A stretch of 64,000 bases of DNA from CAG-390 sp045543615 (GTDB lineage Bacteria; Bacillota; Clostridia; Oscillospirales; CAG-272): the NCBI GenBank assembly GCA_045543615.1, contig JAZPXL010000005.1, forward strand, positions 62,001-126,000. The letters are read 5' to 3'. Below are positions 60,428 through 64,000 of this stretch, piece after piece; position 1 is the first letter of the stretch; each line of letters starts with the position of its first letter. The position numbers were made by a program, and so were the translations under genes. Under the pieces are notes generated by a model that did no database searches, was not told the DNA's origin, and worked only from the letters and a program-made list of their open reading frames with translations.

Positions 60428-60990
60428 TTCTCGATTATCACCGTCTTATCGGGAGTGATACCCGTCTGCTCGTATACTATTGTGTTGATCTGTGCGATCT
60501 GTGCGGCGTTGAGCGTTGTGCCATCAACATCTACCACAACGGAAATACCGTTTGAGGATATTACTGCAATACATCTCTCAAAGCCCTTTGACATCACAAG
60601 GCTTTCAACATTAGCCTCGTTCTCCATATCCTTTGCCATCTGCGCAATATCTGCAAGTGCACCTGCTCGCGCCTCCTCGCCGGCTGTATCGTCATCAACA
60701 ACGCTCTGAAGCACAGCAAGTGCTTCATCTCTTGCTTTCTGACGGCTAAGTGCTGATGCAGCAAAATAGCTGTCTGCATCGGACGGACTTGATGCGCCTG
60801 CGTCCTCGGTAGAGGTGTCATCAGCTCCTGCGCCTGCACTTGCAGGATCTTTGTTTGCAGTTGCCGCGATAATGCAGTTGACGCCTACTGCAATTGCAAC
60901 AAGCATCACGCTGCAAATAATAATGAGATTGCGCTTTCCAAGCCTTGTAAAAAACGCTTTAATCTTTTCTGCAATTTGTTCCTTATTCAT
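60424..60990 (-). CDS. spoIIIAH: Stage III sporulation protein AH
   Basis: SpoIIIAH is the mother-cell side of the channel that contacts forespore SpoIIQ. The 188-residue product has one membrane helix (about 20-45), a Ser/Ala/Asp linker, and the YscJ/FliF-like domain (RQKARDEALAVLQSVVDDDTAGEEARAGALADIAQMAKDMENEANVESLVMSKGFERCIAVISSN). I chose the ATG at 60990 (GGAGG 7 nt before). It ends the spoIIIA genes proper. Confidence 0.92.
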   Translation of the reverse strand: MNKEQIAEKIKAFFTRLGKRNLIIICSVMLVAIAVGVNCIIAATANKDPASAGAGADDTSTEDAGASSPSDADSYFAASALSRQKARDEALAVLQSVVDDDTAGEEARAGALADIAQMAKDMENEANVESLVMSKGFERCIAVISSNGISVVVDVDGTTLNAAQIAQINTIVYEQTGITPDKTVIIEK

Positions 60991-61054
60991 TCTCTTTCCT
61001 CCAGATAATTTTGTTTGCATTACATCTTATTGCCGCTCTCCCCTAAATATTCCA

Positions 61055-61564
61055 TCAGCCTGCCTCAGTTATATATATTTTGTTTGTTCCCACACCAAAG
61101 CTTGCAGACAGGAGTGCCGTTAGCTCTGCTTTCGTGGTGCTGTCCTTGCACCCCTTACAGCTGATGCCTATGCCTGCAATAGTCGGTGCCCTAACCGATG
61201 TAGCGCACAGCTTTGAGGATGAGCCACTTCCAAGTTTTACGTATTCAACCGATTGCCCACTCTGCGTTATCTGCCTGTCAGTTGCATACACCTGCTCAAA
61301 GCCACCCTCCAGCGTGATAGTCACTGTCACACCACTTATCCCCTTAACACTTTCGCAAAGCTTCTTTGCCTGTCCCTCAAGGTATTCGCCATATTCCACG
61401 ATCTCGGATATATTGCTCTTTTTCGTCTCCTCTGTGGGTGCGCTCTCCCTTCCCGAACTCCAAAGCAAAAGTAATATTCCTGCCGTTGCGGCAATCACAA
61501 CAGCAATAAGCGCACCTCGTCTATCAAGCTTACCCAAAGCTTTCTTTCCACTCTTCTCGCTCAA
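61055..61564 (-). CDS. spoIIIAG: Stage III sporulation protein AG
   Basis: SpoIIIAG forms the large ring of the mother-cell-forespore channel. The 169-residue protein has one membrane helix (about 16-37) and the ring-building domain (EYGEYLEGQAKKLCESVKGISGVTVTITLEGGFEQVYA, PTIAGIGISCKGCKDSTTKAELTALLSASFGVGTNKI). It lies 9 nt after spoIIIAF. Confidence 0.92.
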   Translation of the reverse strand: MSEKSGKKALGKLDRRGALIAVVIAATAGILLLLWSSGRESAPTEETKKSNISEIVEYGEYLEGQAKKLCESVKGISGVTVTITLEGGFEQVYATDRQITQSGQSVEYVKLGSGSSSKLCATSVRAPTIAGIGISCKGCKDSTTKAELTALLSASFGVGTNKIYITEAG

Positions 61565-61573
61565 AATCTCCTC

Positions 61574-62089
61574 CTATTCTCTGCCCGATACTATTACGCA
61601 TTCGACATCTGTAAAACGCCCAATATAAGCTTTTACTTCTCTTGGGTTTGCCATAATTGCACTTCCCGACAAATAAACCACTACCCTGAGCAGCTCAACT
61701 CCATTCTCGTCAGCACTCACAACAGCCGAGAGCGATACGTTCTTTTCCGAAAAGCCAAACTCACTAATAAGTCCTGACAGCAACGCCTCTTCAATAGCTC
61801 TCGCGCTCTCCTCTTCAAGACTTCCATAAAGCCCCGAAAGATCACCCTCGCTTATCTCGGGTAATGCAAGCTCAGGCTCAAGCCTCTCTGCATCCTCCAC
61901 AGCTTTTGATATAACGCTTGAAAGAGGTGCTAAAACTGCGCAGATAAGGCAGAATGAAAGAGCTGTTGTAGTTGACGACTTGATTGACGGCGAGAGCGTG
62001 TCGGGAAGCAGAACGGATACAAGTGATATTATCACGCTCGCAATCGTAATTCCTACAAGATATTCACCTATCCCATCATAACCCTCCAC
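61574..62089 (-). CDS. spoIIIAF: Stage III sporulation protein AF
   Basis: The 171-residue protein has two N-terminal membrane helices (about 10-30 and 40-62) and a soluble domain ending in VVVYLSGSAIMANPREVKAYIGRFTDVEC, the SpoIIIAF pattern. It is part of the mother-cell SpoIIIA complex. Its start overlaps the end of spoIIIAE by 14 nt. Confidence 0.88.
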   Translation of the reverse strand: MEGYDGIGEYLVGITIASVIISLVSVLLPDTLSPSIKSSTTTALSFCLICAVLAPLSSVISKAVEDAERLEPELALPEISEGDLSGLYGSLEEESARAIEEALLSGLISEFGFSEKNVSLSAVVSADENGVELLRVVVYLSGSAIMANPREVKAYIGRFTDVECVIVSGRE

Positions 62090-63227
62090 TTTGAGAAGAA
62101 GTCAGCGCAAAAACCGTCAGTGCGAAGCAACACATTATTGACGCAAGAGCCACAGCCGCAATCAGATAACCATAAATAGACGCAACTTCCCTAAAAAATC
62201 GTACGCTCTCCCTAACACCGACCATCTCGCCTATTGCCGCCGCCGTATTGAGTGAAAGCCTGCAAAGCAATAGATCCACAAGTGTGGGCAGCAATATCAT
62301 AAGTATCACGATAATGCCACCCACACCAACGGTACTGCGCAATATCTTTACAGAGGTTGCAACCGTCCTGAGAGCCTCGCCAACGGTTGAGCCTACAACG
62401 GGAATAACGTTGCCTGCGACATATCGCACAGCCCTCGCCTTTGCGCTGTCCGCCGCCGCTGAGAGTATGCTCTGCGCCGAAAGTGCCGCCGTAAGCAAGG
62501 TACAGCACATTCCAAGCACATAGCCTACACTACGCTTGATTACAGCACATACGCCCGAAAGCGATCCTGTATCGCTACATCTCAAACAGTCCGACAAAGA
62601 GAGAGCAATACAAGCGCAGACGCCCGGAAGAACAAGTGCGCTGACGGCAAGCTCAAGAACGTTGAGCCAGAACACAAGTGTTGTGTTATTTGTTGCGGCT
62701 GCCGCTGCGTTTCCACCTGCCATATACAGCACTCCCATAAGTGGCAAAAGGGAGTTCATAATCGCTCCTATCCGTTTAAAATACTCAGCAGCAGACAAAA
62801 GCTTAGGCATTTGCATTGTTATCGTTGTAACACAAAGTGCAAGCGAGCTTGCATACCTGACCGCTCTCACCGTACTGCCACTACTGCCACTCACCACACT
62901 TCCAAGAACTGCGCAAAGCGCAACGAGCGCAAGTGATGAGGCAAAGCTTTTAAGTGCGCCACCAAGCCCGTCCGAGATAAGTTCAAACAAATATCTGAGC
63001 AAATACTCACCCCGACTTATCTCAACAAGCGCATCACCAACATCATCTGCATCCCCTGAGAAAAAGCCGTCGGGAAGAAGCTCCCTTACGTCCTCGGGTA
63101 TTGCGTCAAGAAAGTCGCCGTATTCCTCAGGCAAGGTGTCTGCGCTTTTCTCCTCTCCAAAGACCACGAGAGCAAAAAAGCATACAAACAGAAGCAGAAA
63201 CGTCAAAAACACTACGCCCCGTCTCAA
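62076..63227 (-). CDS. spoIIIAE: Stage III sporulation protein AE
   Basis: The 383-residue protein has a signal-like N-terminus, an acidic exposed region (EYGDFLDAIPEDVRELLPDGFFSGD) and about seven membrane helices, with GVLYMAGGNAAAAATNNTTLVF and GNVIPVVGSTVGEALRTVATSVKILRSTVG, typical of SpoIIIAE. It probably forms the membrane platform or transporter of the complex. Its ATG overlaps spoIIIAD by 4 nt. Confidence 0.92.
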   Translation of the reverse strand: MRRGVVFLTFLLLFVCFFALVVFGEEKSADTLPEEYGDFLDAIPEDVRELLPDGFFSGDADDVGDALVEISRGEYLLRYLFELISDGLGGALKSFASSLALVALCAVLGSVVSGSSGSTVRAVRYASSLALCVTTITMQMPKLLSAAEYFKRIGAIMNSLLPLMGVLYMAGGNAAAAATNNTTLVFWLNVLELAVSALVLPGVCACIALSLSDCLRCSDTGSLSGVCAVIKRSVGYVLGMCCTLLTAALSAQSILSAAADSAKARAVRYVAGNVIPVVGSTVGEALRTVATSVKILRSTVGVGGIIVILMILLPTLVDLLLCRLSLNTAAAIGEMVGVRESVRFFREVASIYGYLIAAVALASIMCCFALTVFALTSSQSGGL

Positions 63228-63628
63228 AACCCGGCCTCCGACAAAAGTCCTCTGACCGTTTCAAGTGCTGTACTTACAAGTGGCAAGGTCAGTATCACTA
63301 TCTCAAGCTTACCCACATATTCAAGGCCACCTGCCACCCCCTGTGCTCCCATATCCCTGCAAATATCTGCGCTTACCTTTGTCAACATCACAATTCCAAG
63401 CACACGCATTAGCGTAAGGGCTATGTCTCCCGAAAGTGGACTTGCATCCATCATCTCCACTATGTACTCAACCACTCCCTCTGCCATCGCAAGCGATGCT
63501 CCGACAAGCAACACAAAACCGCAAAGAGACAGAACGCTTTCGTAATCTTTGTTTATATGTCGCATCACCACAAGCGAGATCGCAACTGCTATTGCAACTC
63601 CGCAAAGCTTAAATGTTGTACTGTCCAT
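63224..63628 (-). CDS. spoIIIAD: Stage III sporulation protein AD
   Basis: The 134-residue, four-helix membrane protein starts MDSTTFKLCGVAIAVAISLVV and has VLGIVMLTKVSADICRDMGAQGVAGGLEYVGKLEIVILTLPL, the SpoIIIAD pattern. I chose the ATG at 63628, which lies 1 nt after the spoIIIAC stop; an earlier in-frame codon is inside spoIIIAC. Confidence 0.9.
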   Translation of the reverse strand: MDSTTFKLCGVAIAVAISLVVMRHINKDYESVLSLCGFVLLVGASLAMAEGVVEYIVEMMDASPLSGDIALTLMRVLGIVMLTKVSADICRDMGAQGVAGGLEYVGKLEIVILTLPLVSTALETVRGLLSEAGF

Positions 63629-63629
63629 C

Positions 63630-63824
63630 TCAAAAACCAAAAATATCACGCACGGTGCTAAGTAGCGAACCTATATCATCAATAAGCATAAGCATTACTG
63701 CCACTATCCCGGCTACAACAAGCCACGTTACCTGCTCGTCCCGTCCTGTTTTCGATAGTATTTGCGTTGATACAGCCACTAAAATGCCAACGCCAAGAAC
63801 CTTAAGCACCAAAGTTATATCCAT
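63630..63824 (-). CDS. spoIIIAC: Stage III sporulation protein AC
   Basis: A 64-residue, two-helix membrane protein (MDITLVLKVLGVGILVAVST and WLVVAGIVAVMLMLIDDIGSLLSTVRDIFGF), the size and pattern of SpoIIIAC. AGGAG lies before the ATG. It is coupled to spoIIIAD. Confidence 0.92.
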   Translation of the reverse strand: MDITLVLKVLGVGILVAVSTQILSKTGRDEQVTWLVVAGIVAVMLMLIDDIGSLLSTVRDIFGF

Positions 63825-63838
63825 TTTTGTCTCCTATT

Positions 63839-64000
63839 CTATAAAAGAAGTATCAATGCGGCAGCGGCAAGACAAAACAAAAGCACCGTTCTGCTTTTGT
63901 GCCGTTTAGGAAGCTGTTCGCGCATATGCGCACGGATTTCGCAAAGAGTCGCCAAGCACTCGTCGCACGCCGCAACCTCCTCATCGTGATATGACGATCC
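63839..64000 (-). CDS. spoIIIAB: Stage III sporulation protein AB, C-terminal fragment (cut by window end)
   Basis: The frame is open at the window edge and stops at a TAG at 63839-63841, giving 53 residues: an acidic and helical stretch (HDEEVAACDECLATLCEIRAHMREQL), the basic turn PKRHKSRT, and a terminal membrane helix (VLLFCLAAAALILLL). This matches the end of SpoIIIAB, which has a C-terminal membrane helix, and it lies directly before spoIIIAC. Sequence similarity alone is modest. Confidence 0.7.
   Translation of the reverse strand, partial: GSSYHDEEVAACDECLATLCEIRAHMREQLPKRHKSRTVLLFCLAAAALILLL

Overview
The window reads as a chromosome segment of a low-to-mid GC, spore-forming, Gram-positive bacterium of class Clostridia. 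Support: a Firmicutes-type L10 leader before rplJ-rplL, a spoIIIA operon (sporulation), a dcw cluster led by mraZ, a short-form HisG with HisZ, lipoproteins with Thr/Asp/Pro-rich linkers, and many consensus sigma-A promoters with 17-bp spacers. MurE keeps the Arg of its substrate motif, suggesting meso-diaminopimelate peptidoglycan. Nearly everything is on the minus strand. A gut or other anaerobic commensal is plausible but is inference.

Layout. 1-1.4 kb: start of the S10 ribosomal operon (rpsJ, rplC cut by the window edge) behind its own promoter and a roughly 280-nt structured RNA that I cannot name. 1.6-3.3 kb: a WYL-type regulator and a membrane protein. 3.4-4.7 kb (+): L10 leader, rplJ, rplL. 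4.7-9.3 kb: a 1225-residue PHP metallohydrolase-like protein and mannose-6-phosphate isomerase. 9.4-23.4 kb: dcw cluster, transcribed mraZ-rsmH-ftsL-like-PBP-murE-murF-mraY-ftsW-murG-ftsQ-ftsZ, with no murD, murC, murB or ftsA. 23.6-24.9 kb: a CofE-like ligase. 25.0-33.7 kb: a complete, tightly overlapped histidine operon led by a TrpR-like regulator, with a palindromic operator over the -10 box.

33.7-50.4 kb: HAD phosphatase, then cell-surface genes: a tail-anchored secreted protein, a 2681-residue VWA adhesin with 13 pilin-type isopeptide repeats and a PDTG sorting signal, two divergent regulators (excisionase-type HTH/helical repeat/LuxR HTH, and LytTR plus PAS-like), a YwaF-like membrane protein and two lipoproteins, one with a transglutaminase-like domain. 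50.5-54.4 kb: an alpha/beta hydrolase with membrane helices, small lipoproteins and a hypothetical cytosolic protein. 54.4-55.0 kb: a non-coding stretch with a duplicated promoter segment, a chain of about a dozen small hairpins whose spacers reverse orientation midway, and tRNA-Gln. 55.0-59.4 kb: DUF3048 lipoprotein, tmcAL and ackA. 59.4-64 kb: PRK06851-type P-loop NTPase and spoIIIAH to spoIIIAB (last one cut by the window end).

How they work together: ribosome synthesis, division and wall synthesis, histidine synthesis and the mother-cell SpoIIIA channel are standard core modules. The accessory part is the 34-55 kb surface and regulatory region. The least explained signals are the reversed hairpin chain (54.5-54.8 kb), the structured RNA before rpsJ, and the adhesin-regulator neighbourhood.
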